From positions 14,122,001 to 14,186,000 of the forward strand of contig NC_092563.1 of the NCBI RefSeq assembly GCF_037975245.1: DNA of 64,000 bases, read 5' to 3'. The DNA is from Apostichopus japonicus. Taxonomy: Eukaryota > Echinodermata > Holothuroidea > Aspidochirotida > Stichopodidae. The translations under genes and the position numbers were made by a program. The notes below the pieces were generated by a model. That model made no database searches and was not told the DNA's origin. It saw only the letters and a list, made by a program, of their open reading frames with translations. Below are positions 47,561-59,300 of this stretch, one piece after another; the stretch's first letter is position 1; the number at the start of each line of letters is the position of its first letter.

Positions 47561-50500
47561 AAGTTAAAGCCTAATTTCATGGGTCGCAGCTTTAATCAGG
47601 GTGAACTACTAAAGGCTTTACTATGTTACATATTTGAGTTTGAGGTATAAAAGCTCTCTTCAAACTATTTTGTGTATTAATACTAAAAAGTTTCCACAAT
47701 CATATAAGTATAAACTAGGAGGTCCACTTGACCAGTGTAATAGTATTTATTAGCATGATTAATAGCATGATTTATTATCTGGTATTGTTAACAGGCAAAA
47801 TATTGAACTCTCGACAATTGTGAGTGAAAATCAGACATTAAGATATAAACCTGGCTGATGGAATCCTCTTGAGATAGCTGGGATATTTCTCTATTTTTGG
47901 TGCTTGGTCCCACTCAGATGCATACTGACATTAATTGGTTCACACACCCTAAATGACCGGGGGTGGGGGGTGGGGAAAGGGGTGATATTTACAATACATT
48001 GCATTGATACTTCAAGCAGACAGCACAGATAAGAATTAAAAGCTTATAGGTCAGAATAAACATTATGAACGTTTGAAATTACATCAATGACTCCGAAAGA
48101 CAACAAGAGTATTATTACTCCACCACCAACCATGGGAGTTACAGTATATGCAAGATTAAGAAATCAAATTAGACATTTCATTACCAGTGGCTAAATGTTC
48201 AAAGCTTCCATCCACACCTAATGAAAACTACAAGTGCACATAACACGTAAGAGTAACATATATTATGCAAATTTATCCTAATATCACCCATGGGGTATTA
48301 ACCAAGCCTGAAAAACTTATGAAACAATGAATCCTTCCAAGAAATGAAATTCTAAAGAAATGTGTGAAAGCCACAACTTTTCCCACTTCCCCCCTCTCAT
48401 CTACATGTCCAGATGACCCCACACATAACCTCTGCCTCTGACACACAATGTATATATATATCGTTATAGTCACAAATTTCACCGCAGAAAATTACCAGAG
48501 TCCCCCCATTTTGCTGCAACATGAGAACCCCCTGCTTGAAATGCCATAAAATATACACCTTCTGCTACCATTTTTAAAAGTTTACATTTTGTTGTTTAAC
48601 TAATACATTTAATCCACAGAGAGAAGATAAGTAGAAAGTGCTTTAGAAAGTTAGTCATCAAATTTCTCATCTTTGTTCAAAAGTTTTGAGAAAAAAAAGG
48701 AGAAAAAACAAAAAGAGACCAGTTACAAGGAATGCTGTGTAACTTTACCTCTGTAGCAAGACAGATGGAGAGATGGTTAAAAAGAGACCAAAAAATGATA
48801 CAAAACTCTTCGACTATCATCACGAGGAGAGGACATGGTACTGTCATCTCCGAGAGACAGTATTAGTCATCTTCTTCCTCCAGATGGTAGAGAGTGTTTT
48901 ATTAGTGAACAGAATGACCCCATGGAGTGCAGGACCATAGCAGTGCAAGAGATAAATATATAGTGATTATGTTGATGTGATGAAGATAATGGCCCGGTTT
49001 CTAACGAGACAACTGGACTACCTCCCAGTAGTTGCATCATTGTATTTCATATATTATCAGACCAATCCCTTACGAAAAAAATTTTACAATTTTTTTTCAA
49101 GTTCTGTATAAATTGTTATCACCATTCCTCATATTCTAGAGAATTGAATAGGATTAAATTTTGTACAGTTCTTTTGTCTATCTTTTTTCACACTTCTTAC
49201 TACCAATTACTTACAAATACCACCAAGATCAGCTTTTAAAATATTCCTTCCATGGGACGTTCCTTGTTAGTTCCATTTTATTACAGAACAACAGATTGAT
49301 TAATATTATTGTAAATATTATTGGGAGGCATGGCAAACCTGTTATCGCTAGGCTAAGGAAAAGTAACATAGTTACACGACATTCCTTTACCAAATGACAC
49401 AGGCAGGGGTTTCACGAATTTCGTATAAATGACACTGCAGATGTCATCATAGAATACAATTGTTTTACCATGGTAAGATAACACAATTAATGAGAGCACG
49501 GTTATATACCTTATTGACTGACTTTCTGTTTTTAAGTCATAGTACTATTCCAGTGGCAAATACGCCCTTTCATCTTTACAAAAGATGCAATTGGTTTTTA
49601 AGAAATAAATCATTCTCTTTCCTTGAAACATGACAACTGTGCTCGGTTTACTGAAGAGTGTATCCCTTGTGTGTCGGAAGCTAATAATGACGTTCTATTC
49701 AAATCGTTTAGTAAAAACTCAGTAATGTGCCTAGTCACCGGTCAATATTATCTCATCTGCAAGAAACCATCTCCCTCCTCCACTGTTGCAAACATAACTG
49801 AGTTTCAGAAATCTTGTAACAGATAAGAAGAAACTTGCAGCCACAAAGAACTCAAAATGGTGAAGAAGAAAACATTGTTAATTACTGAAAGCAAAAACTG
49901 TAAACGTGTGAAAGCCAGAGAGGTAAAATGGTTAACAGATTGCAAAAGATTCCCGAACGAGCTGATCAAAAAACGGATGTACAATAGTGAAAGAAAATGC
50001 CAACAACGTGGTGAATGATTGAAAACGGCGATAATGAGATTATTTATAAAATGGCAACAAGCGACAACTTTTTGTTACCTACTTACACCCTACTAGGGGG
50101 CTGATGGCTTTTCGACTGCAACGACACCAGTCATTGGTGAGACCACTTCCGGGACAGATTGCTTCTGTTTTTGAGATACAAAGTCGGTCACAGCAAAAAA
50201 ACGTTGAGACATGAAATATCATCGAGTGTATTGAAAGTCAGACAGAATACAGCTTACTGAAGTAAACCAATTCCAAAATATGTATGTAACAATTGACATA
50301 TCATTTTACAGCAAAGGTTGCCATATGCCTGTAACTGAGCACCAAACCACAGAGACAGGAAACATTGCTTCTTAGTTGTAACAGTTATAATAAAACTAAT
50401 ACAGGAATGGCTTCACACATGTCTCGACGATCTTATTACCACCATTACCATGTGGCAAATGTTCCGTTGACAATTTTGTTTCGGTTATGTTACGTTTTAA

Positions 50501-50959
50501 CGGTTGTGTTTGACCTAAAAATTGCGAGTTGTAACCTTGTAGGGGTTTCGAGAGTCAGGTCAGGCTCAAGGACAAAATTTTTTTTTTTAATGCTCACCTT
50601 TATCAAAGTGTTCATTTTTGAAATGCAACATTGCAAGAGAATTTGTGGGTGTGGAAAATTATTCCATTGACTGAATGTTACACAAGAGTGTGATATTATG
50701 ATGATGCATGGTTAATGCATATCACATAGTAACTCTTAGCAAGCTATTTCTATTTGAAGATATGAAAGCTTGCTATTTTTTTATACAAAATTCTTTCAAA
50801 TAAAGCCACCAATGAATTAATTCCAGAGCCTGTAATTTAAGGCATTTGCCCAACCTACTCCTTTTAAATTCCTTGGAGAAAAAAAATACATTGCTTAAAA
50901 TTTTGGGTGTGTGTTACATGGTCTTACTTTCTTCATCCTTTGTATTTTTTCTCAAACTG
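47561..50959. other. Intergenic/3' flank of the minus-strand zinc-finger gene
   Basis: No gene or complete element is seen. The 3' UTR of the 50960-53323 gene must extend into its right end. Reverse-strand polyadenylation hexamers include ATTAAA at about 50586-50591 and AATAAA near 49276, neither decisive. Confidence 0.5.
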
Positions 50960-53323
50960 TCATTTGACTAACTTTACCTTGATGTCTTTTGTGTGGGTCA
51001 GTATATGATTCTGGAGGGACTCCCTGCGACCAAATGCCTTCTCACAGATGTCACACTTGTATTTCTTTATACCCAGATGGATGATTTCATGGCGTTGCAT
51101 ACTGTTACGCTGAGCGAAGGTCTTGCTGCAGAAACGGCAGGCAAACGGCCTCTCCCCGGTGTGGGTGCGCTCGTGTTGGAGCCTGTAGGAGTTGCGCTCG
51201 AAAGTCTTCTCGCAGTACTGGCACTTGTGTCTTTTGTCCTTTTGATGATGCTGCAGGTGTTTCTTGTAATTCTCTTCTTGGACGAAACTTCTCTTACAGA
51301 TGCTGCACCGGAACAACTTCTCCTCCGCATGAACAGACATATGGGCTTGCAGGTCCATTCGGTCGCAAAACGAGAGGTTGCAGCGAGGACAGACGAACAT
51401 CTTCAAGTCGTGCATGCTCTCCTGATGGCTCCTCAGCAAGTGGAAACTGTTAAATGTTCTGCTGCAGTAAACGCAGGCATGAACTTCCTGTTCGCCTCCT
51501 GCGTTCCTCTCATCTGTTGGTGTGTCGTCTGGCATTGCCTCCGGAGAATTTGCATGCGAAAGGGCCGAGGCATCCTCCTCAAAGACATTGTTCGGTTCGT
51601 CTGCCGCGTCACCAGTTTCAAACTGGTCCGCGAGTGGCGGCTCGCAGCCGCTGTGGTATTTCTTCTGATGTTCTAAAAACTGAGCCTTGGCCACAAATGC
51701 CATATCGCAGACCCCACAGAGATGTTGATTGCCCTTCGTGTGAGTCCGTTTGTGGATCTGCCACGAGGTACGTTGAGTGAAAGTCATTAAGCAAACATTG
51801 CACCGGAAAAGTTTCAACGTGGGAGAATCCAATGGGTCCTTTTTTGTTTTCTTTGAAGTTTTCTTTCTTGGAGAGGAGCAGATCTCAGATTTAGGAGATG
51901 CGACCTCGCCCGGATTTGAGAGTCGGCTTCTCCTGTCCGTCGCGACGGGGCGAGCGATCGTCGGATCGAAACAACTCCCTCTATACTTCTTGGCATGCTT
52001 GACTAAACTGCATGTGTGACGGAATGCTTTCATACAATACAAGCACATATAAGGCTTCTCGGGACGAAGGTTTTCCAACTGTTCCTTCTCGTGCACTTTT
52101 GGCTTCGAGGACAGAGGCTGGATGCTATGCACCACCTCTTTCTTCTTCTTTTGTGCATCCTTGGCCTCTAGCAGGAAGGAATGTAGTAAACTGCTCTCCT
52201 TGCTAGGCTTTGGGCTGTCAGAGGACTCTTCCATCAGTGTATGCTTACTCTCATGTTCAATTAGGATGGTCCGCATGGAGAATGCCTTGCCACAGTAGCG
52301 ACAGCGAAATCTGCCGTCGGCTTCGTGCACCCTCTTGTGCATCTGCAAGACACGGCTGCTGCCGAAGGTCTTTCCGCACTGGTAACATTTATGGCGCCTC
52401 CCAGATGAGGGCTTGGAGGGTCGCTGCGAGACCAACTGCTTCCCACCTTTGAAACCGGATAGAGTGGATACTTTTTTTGCAGTGGGAATCACTGATTCTT
52501 TCTTGCTAACTTGAGACTTCTCAGAGACCAGCGATGAAGTCGCCAAATCCAAGGGTTCCTCATCCTCCTCGACCGAAGGCGTTGTCATGTCCTGCCTCTC
52601 GGGTCTAGAGGATGGAGTAGCTGTCAGGTCGATGAGTTCTCCGCTACAGTTAACACACTCGTGAGCTTGTCCTCCAAAGTGGTGGAATTCGTGCTTACGG
52701 AGACAGGTTCTGAGAGTGTATGATTTACTGCACACCGTGCATTTGTACGGCTTCTCCCCCGTGTGAACCCGCTCGTGTTCGTCCAAGATGTACTTCCTCG
52801 TGAATGCCTTGTCGCAGAAGTGGCATTTGTGCGGTTTCACGCCGAGGTGAAGTTTCTCGTGCCTGTGTTTACTGCTCCTCTGAGTGAACTTACGGTTACA
52901 GAACTGGCACGACCAGGGCTCCTTACGCGATTTTGAGGACTTAGATTTTGACTTGCTCCCTTTGTTCAATCCTTGCTTTCTGCTACTACCTTTCTTCACC
53001 CTCGGGATGACCAGAGAAACGGCGGCCTCCATCCGTCCGACTTCCGCCTTAGTGTCAGCACACTCTGCGTCTGTGTACGACGGACGGGTGGTATCACCAG
53101 AAGGCTCCTCGAAATCGAGATTGTCAGTTCCGTCTTTGCTAATAAAGCCTACCTCATCGTCACCTCCTTCTTCTTCTTCCTCTTCATCTTGTCCAATAAT
53201 TGCCTCTTCTGGTGGATCCATCATGTCAATGAAATCTTCCTCCATGCTGTTGTAGGTTACTGTCAGAGCAGGATGTATCATCTCCACCTCCATGGATGAC
53301 ACCATGTCTGATTTGGACCCCAT
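50960..53323 (-). CDS. C2H2 zinc-finger protein with 14 fingers, 787 residues
   Basis: A nuclear DNA-binding protein by family; its targets are unknown and I cannot name an orthologue. The N-terminus is acidic (Glu/Asp run about residues 38-55), followed by a Lys/Ser basic stretch (about 112-136) likely serving as nuclear localisation signal. Fingers: three at about 139-219, two at 313-361, a single from C427, two from C508, and six in tandem from C617 to about 777. The finger at 427 is atypical, with Cys in place of the last His (H-x-C spacing KHAKKYRGSC). EPLDLA at about residues 255-260 resembles a CtBP-binding PxDLS motif, suggesting repression. The ATG at 53323 is the first Met after an acceptor-like site (GATAG ending 53339). 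The coding region has no visible intron, but the last codons contain AAG|GTAAAG (exon end 50978), a possible donor, so the true C-terminus could lie in another exon. Confidence 0.92.
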   Translation of the reverse strand: MGSKSDMVSSMEVEMIHPALTVTYNSMEEDFIDMMDPPEEAIIGQDEEEEEEGGDDEVGFISKDGTDNLDFEEPSGDTTRPSYTDAECADTKAEVGRMEAAVSLVIPRVKKGSSRKQGLNKGSKSKSKSSKSRKEPWSCQFCNRKFTQRSSKHRHEKLHLGVKPHKCHFCDKAFTRKYILDEHERVHTGEKPYKCTVCSKSYTLRTCLRKHEFHHFGGQAHECVNCSGELIDLTATPSSRPERQDMTTPSVEEDEEPLDLATSSLVSEKSQVSKKESVIPTAKKVSTLSGFKGGKQLVSQRPSKPSSGRRHKCYQCGKTFGSSRVLQMHKRVHEADGRFRCRYCGKAFSMRTILIEHESKHTLMEESSDSPKPSKESSLLHSFLLEAKDAQKKKKEVVHSIQPLSSKPKVHEKEQLENLRPEKPYMCLYCMKAFRHTCSLVKHAKKYRGSCFDPTIARPVATDRRSRLSNPGEVASPKSEICSSPRKKTSKKTKKDPLDSPTLKLFRCNVCLMTFTQRTSWQIHKRTHTKGNQHLCGVCDMAFVAKAQFLEHQKKYHSGCEPPLADQFETGDAADEPNNVFEEDASALSHANSPEAMPDDTPTDERNAGGEQEVHACVYCSRTFNSFHLLRSHQESMHDLKMFVCPRCNLSFCDRMDLQAHMSVHAEEKLFRCSICKRSFVQEENYKKHLQHHQKDKRHKCQYCEKTFERNSYRLQHERTHTGERPFACRFCSKTFAQRNSMQRHEIIHLGIKKYKCDICEKAFGRRESLQNHILTHTKDIKVKLVK

Positions 53324-53338
53324 TGTTTGGATGATTTC

Positions 53339-53360
53339 CTATCAAAAATTAGAAAAAAGA
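53339..53360 (-). other. Probable 3' splice site just upstream of the zinc-finger ATG
   Basis: Read on the minus strand, TTTTTTCTAATTTTTGATAG precedes GAAATC and the ATG 16 bases later. It has a branch-point-like CTAAT, a T-rich tract and a terminal AG (53340-53339). It implies a spliced 5' UTR with its first exon(s) further right. Confidence 0.6.
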
Positions 53361-56300
53361 ATATACAAAAAAGGGGAGAATTATTGATAAATGGCAAACA
53401 GACCGTGGCAATTGAAGTAAATACAAATGTAAGCAATAGTTACAAGGATGGAAAACTGAAACCCAAATTTTTCTGTTTTAATGTGATATATAAAGTGGCA
53501 TTACTTCAGCAGTTTGGGTCACGGATACCTGTATACAACATTTGGCATTGTTTTGAAGTTTAGCAGAAGATTGAGTGCTAGTATGAATCGGTCCAAATCG
53601 TTTTCTTTCAAATGTTTTACATCATTCAAACCAAACATAGGGAATATCTGGTTGTGGTCAAAATGACACAGGTGTCAAAGTGCAAAGTACTGTACTGTAT
53701 TTTATTGGGCATCTGGCTCTGTGCACCTTTAATTCAAATGTTAGATGCTACGGTGAAGTTGAGCATCTAACAATCATTGCATTCAGAGCAAAACTTACAA
53801 AAGTTTTCCTGAAACTGTTTGAATCGGCAGACGTTCTACTGCGGAAAGCTCCAGAGTGTCTTCAATGCAGCAATATTTAAAATAATGGAAGAGTTTCGTT
53901 GTTGTTGTTAATAACTTGACATCGGTAAATTGTTGCTTGAGACATTGTTTCCAAACAAAGATATTTCATACAAATTTTGGGTGGTGCGTGCATCAATTTG
54001 GTCGTTGACTTCGAGGCACCCAAGAACAGGAGCATATAATGTAATATATCACAACCAGATATATTTACTTCATGCACTCTGATTCTAAACACAAAGTTGA
54101 TTTTTACCGGTTGTTTGAGTGGCCTATGTTCTACCTATCTTCTGATGTAGTTCACTTTGGCCATAAACTTTAATATAGCCATTCGTCGTCACATTTCTCT
54201 ACACGTTTCCAAAACTTATCCTTTCAAATGTACTGAGAATGAGAAACAATCCCACTCGTGACAAGTCAAAATTTGAAACTGGGACCTGTGCACTTTTTCA
54301 AATCTATGAAGGAATTCTTGAAATCTTTGCTCCGATAAAATGACACCCACATACTACTACAGGCGAAACATGCGCAAAACAAGATGGACTTTCTTATCCC
54401 GACTCTAACAATCGCTTTCCCCATCCACTTTATCTGCGGCTAATTTGAACTTATTGCGAGCCTATGGGTACCAGCGACCTGTGACGAGTGTTATCTACCT
54501 GCCATCAACCTAGTTCGGCATGATATTTTATAAAATGCATCCATTTCTGATCCAATTCAAGGCATATGCTCCCATTTTTGGTGTTTGCAGAGGTCTCGGA
54601 ACTGTTGGGACATTCCTTATCTACTGTAGATCATCCGAGTCAAAATAATGCCAATTCATCTTGAAGAATGGAAGAAGAAGAAGGAAAAAAACAAAACAAA
54701 GGCTGTGCCAACTCCATCTCAGCTCTTAACCTACTAGCCCAGATTGTATAATAAAGTTGGCCTCACACCCCTAAGGGTAGTCCACTTACCCAGAAAGAAA
54801 GAAAGAAAAGTAACTTTTCTATATGAGTTGGCCAGGCCAATTGTGGTAGGTTTGGGTTTTTTTTTTTTTTTTCCTTTTCGTTTTTGATGAATCAAGGGAT
54901 GCTTTTTAAAAGAGGAAAGAACTGTCACTTAACAGGTCAGCAAGCAGGAGCTTCTTTGTTTTTGATCTTTGCTTTTCTCTTCTCCTATTTCTTCTTTGCT
55001 GTCTATTTTCCATTTATATCTGTATGCATTTCTACATCAAGGTCTTTCTATAATACTCTTTTTCTTTTTTTTTCTTTTTACTAATTTTCAGAAAAGATGG
55101 TAATTATAGCTTTTAAATCCAAAAATTAAGAAAAATAGTCTTCTTCTTTTTTTCCCCTTTTTTTGTTACTTTTGGTTTTTGCAGAAAGCAGCAGATGGCT
55201 GATACTGTACAAGTTAAAACTAGGTCATCAAACTGGGTTACAAGGAATAAAGTTCTTGACAGGACTTTCTGATGGTAAAAGAGTTTTTCAACATGTTTAC
55301 AGTACCCAGCAACATCATAGAGCACAGCTGTAAAGTTGATACTTTCTACTGTTTTGTTTGAAGAGAAGGAAAATTAGCAATATTTTTGACACATTATGAA
55401 AAGACAAACATCACAGCATTCCAGTACAGTAGGAGACTGCTGTTGAATTGTTCTCGTCAATCACATTGCAAGGGGCCAAAAAATGTACTGTTACTTTGTG
55501 CATTTAATGTGTTCCAACAAAGTTAAGTTTTTAGCGTGTATATCATGCACAGTTCAAAACAATACAGATAACTAAACTAAGACCGCAATACTTTTCATAT
55601 TCCCAAGCTTAGCGTTCTGTATATCAACACTAAAAATCACCTTTCATTGACCTTCTTGACCTGTCACATACCAAAGCTTAATGTTTACTGTACATGGTGA
55701 AATACTGTCCGAAGATGTCTCAAATATTCGCTCAAACATTTCTAAATCTCATTTTGTAAGTCTATTTCAGTAAAATTGCTGCAAAGTGGGTGATAAAGTG
55801 TTGACTTTATCACCCTTTTGGCCTTCCACAGGGACTTTACCACCAGGGAGTAATTCGCCACTTTGTTTTGGATCCAGCTCGGGTGTTTTCGCAGAATCGG
55901 CCCTCAAACATGTACGGACGACCGTGCCCGTTCGTGAAGAATAAAGTAGAGAGAATCTAAAAGGATTTTACATACAGTAGGTACCAATTTTTTCAGTAGG
56001 AACCAAATTCAATAAGCTGCTTTGAACAGAGTTAGTTTTCTTTCTTAAAATCTTTTTAACTTTATTTTTTCATTTCTTTTTTTTTTCCATTTTTTTGCTT
56101 GTTTTATAAAAAATAATAAGAGAAAAAAACAAACCTTGGTTTCAATGTAAGATCTGTTTCCATTACATTGTAGTTTCTCCTTCTGAAAAGACTATCTGTG
56201 AAAGATGAAAGTAGAAAACAAACGGTGCGTGATATTGTCAATTAATTGCTATCTTTTCTGCACTGTTGATGCTTGACTGACCATTATAAACAACTTTATC

Positions 56301-59300
56301 ACATGTGTTTATGTTATTAAATATCAACTTACAGGAAATGCAAGTGCAATTTTCTCCACCGTCAAAATCCAAAATCTATTGGCATTAAGCCAGCAAATAG
56401 CCCAAAGTTTGAGGCCTGATATATGTCTCTTTTGAAGGAACCTACCTACAGGAAAAATGTGCCCGGACTGTTTACTATAATTTTCAAATGAAAATATATT
56501 CCAGCCATACAACTAATTTAGTACTTTGACTATACTTGATAGATGGTTAGTGCAATAGCCAAAGTTACAGTTTGTTTGAGCAATATGGACTTTTCAAGCA
56601 TTATTCTAGCATGGTTGACACTCATTCCTTCCCCACATTCATAAAAATAAGAAGAGAACATGAAATTTGTGATAACTATACTGTTACATTCAGAGAGCAA
56701 AATGTGTCAAAGTTCTGTTTTCCTGTGAGCATAAAAAAAAAATGAAAAAAAAAGAAAGAAAAGAAAGAGAACTTCATATTTGTCCACCCATTTACTGAAA
56801 GATTAAGGTAAGGTAAAATTCATAGGAGCGAGCTTTTGTATGTACCTTTTGCCCTGTTAACTAACAACAGCACTGAAGATGGTCAAGTGCTTTTGTCTGC
56901 GGCAGCTTTGGTAATGATACAGTACGTGAGGGCACTATTTCAGAATGTAATGCTAAAGCTCAACTTGAGGCAAAATCAATGCAAGTGGAGAGTCTGCACT
57001 TTATAATTCTAATATCTCAGCCAGAAAGTGTTCTGTTCATCTTCCAATAAAAAAATAAAATAAAAAAAGATGATTATGAAATCTGACATCATTTAATTCA
57101 TTTGTGATGCAAATGTAATCCTTGAGCGTTTTTCAACTTGTCTTGTTTTCTATTGAGGTCGATTCTCTTTTAACTTCTGAGGAGATGAGGCAAAGGTTGT
57201 ATGATAAAACCAGCTACGATACGTAGTCCAATCCCTTTCTCTGATGAGTTTTGTACTGTCTGTTTGAAAGGGTAACTCCTTACATACCGGAAATGACACA
57301 GTAGTTAAATATCTTAGCTGTAGTTTGGAACTGATGTGTTCATCTCAATAAAGAAATAATATGCTTCTGTTGACATATATGGCTATGACCTTTGACCCAA
57401 CTACTAACTCCAATATTTTTTTTTTTTTAAACAGGAAAGAGGATTGCCATACCAATATTGCCAAATGTGATGTTGGCGAAACCTGTTATTTGGGGAAAGA
57501 ATAATAAATTATCCAACAACTCCCAGAAAATTCCCAGATCTGTTATGGACATTCAGCATTCTCCATCCATATTATAAAAAGATTGTTTAAATTTTCAATA
57601 AAAAGTATGTTACATGTTACAAAGGTGTACATTTGGCAAAGTTGTTGAATTTTTTTTAGAGGCTTTCACATTCCTCACATATTTACCCCCCCCCCCTGTC
57701 TTTTGTATAATACAGTTGATGGGAACAGCAGGACACACTAATATTACTGTACCCACTATATAGAAGTGTAATGTAGTCCAATGCATCCAGCTAAGTACAG
57801 CATACGGTACTGTATACCTGGGGTTAGTGGGAACACTTGGAAGGATGCCTAAGTTAGGCACAAAATTAACTTTGATATATGTAGAAGTCCTATTAAACCC
57901 ACATTGCTATCAGACCTGACTTTATTTCTATAAAATATTTCTTAAATTTATGAGAAATGACCCCAAGTTAATCAACTGAGGATCATCTATGTAAAAACAA
58001 CTGGACTAGTTAGTCTAACACACAGACTATTAATTAGGCCAGATCCTCAGATGCAACACAAAACTCAATGGGAAAAAACATGACATGTTTATTACTATAC
58101 ATTACGCATTTGTCATTTTAAGGACAAATGGACCTCATAAAGTTCATCATTTTGAAGGTTCTATTGTTGATACAAAGTTTAAAGGAAATGCGTTGGTTGT
58201 GTTATTAGAGTTCATTAATCTATTCATTAACATTAACAAGTACTAACCCACCAAGGAACCGACATTGCGGACAACATCATCAATTTCGCCTTCAAAGAAC
58301 ATTTCCAGAGAATAAGCATATATTTTTGAAGTGGAAAATCATGAAATCCAGAATAGCTACCGGAACATTTTAACTAGCACTTAATTTTTTTCCCCCCTCT
58401 TTTTCTTGGACTATTACAAACAGTATCACGACTAAATTCTGTCTTAAGTTATGGTCTAAAGTGAACTTGTGTGATCTCACAGTTGCACCATTGCAACAAA
58501 ATGTTTTGTTAAATATGCTTTATTTTTCACTTTACCTGTTTTTTAAATCTTGGATTGGAAATGAGTTTCATCTGTACTCTAAAAGGTGATATGATATTAA
58601 AAAATATGCCAATAGGGAGGAGTGTACTGACATTGAGATACATCTCAATCATGAAGTAGGAAGTTGGATCCATATTTTAAGCCAAGAAAAACATGCTAAG
58701 CATCACATTATTTGCTAAAAGTTCACTTTTTGGTACAACATATCAACTTTGAATGCTGTTGTATTGGAAATGGTAAGTAAGAATTGAATGCAAATTGCAC
58801 TAGGGTGTATGACCTGTGCATCTATGCACCTCTTCCATTCATACAAAAACCAATTTGTCACCTGGACTTTCCTTCTAAGAGCTAGGATATTAGGTGGCGC
58901 TATTTGTAAATATAATTTGCCCAAAGAAACTGAAGTGGAACAATGTCTGTCTGGTCTTTGTACCATTGTATGTTCTGACATTCCAAACGTTAGTATTATC
59001 TGGACGCCTGAATTAAAACCACAACATTCAGATTGGTCACTTTTCCTTTCAGATATTTGAAATAAATTAATTATTTGATTGCGAGGGTTGGTTGATTAAA
59101 CAGATATATCTGTCTAATTATGCTAGTATATGACCTACGTTTCAGCAATTTGAAATGTAAAGTCAAAACATGGATCAGGAATTTTCACAAGCTGAACATC
59201 TGGCAAACCGTTGTTTAAGCATATATTGCTATCATATGTAGCACAATGACACCGCTGTAGTAAAATGTGCGTACTGCTGTATTTTACAACTCACTCACAG

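Noticed and set aside
50993-51676. 227-codon + strand frame opposite the zinc-finger gene
   Set aside because: An antisense shadow of the finger-coding sequence, whose repeated codon pattern keeps the opposite strand open.
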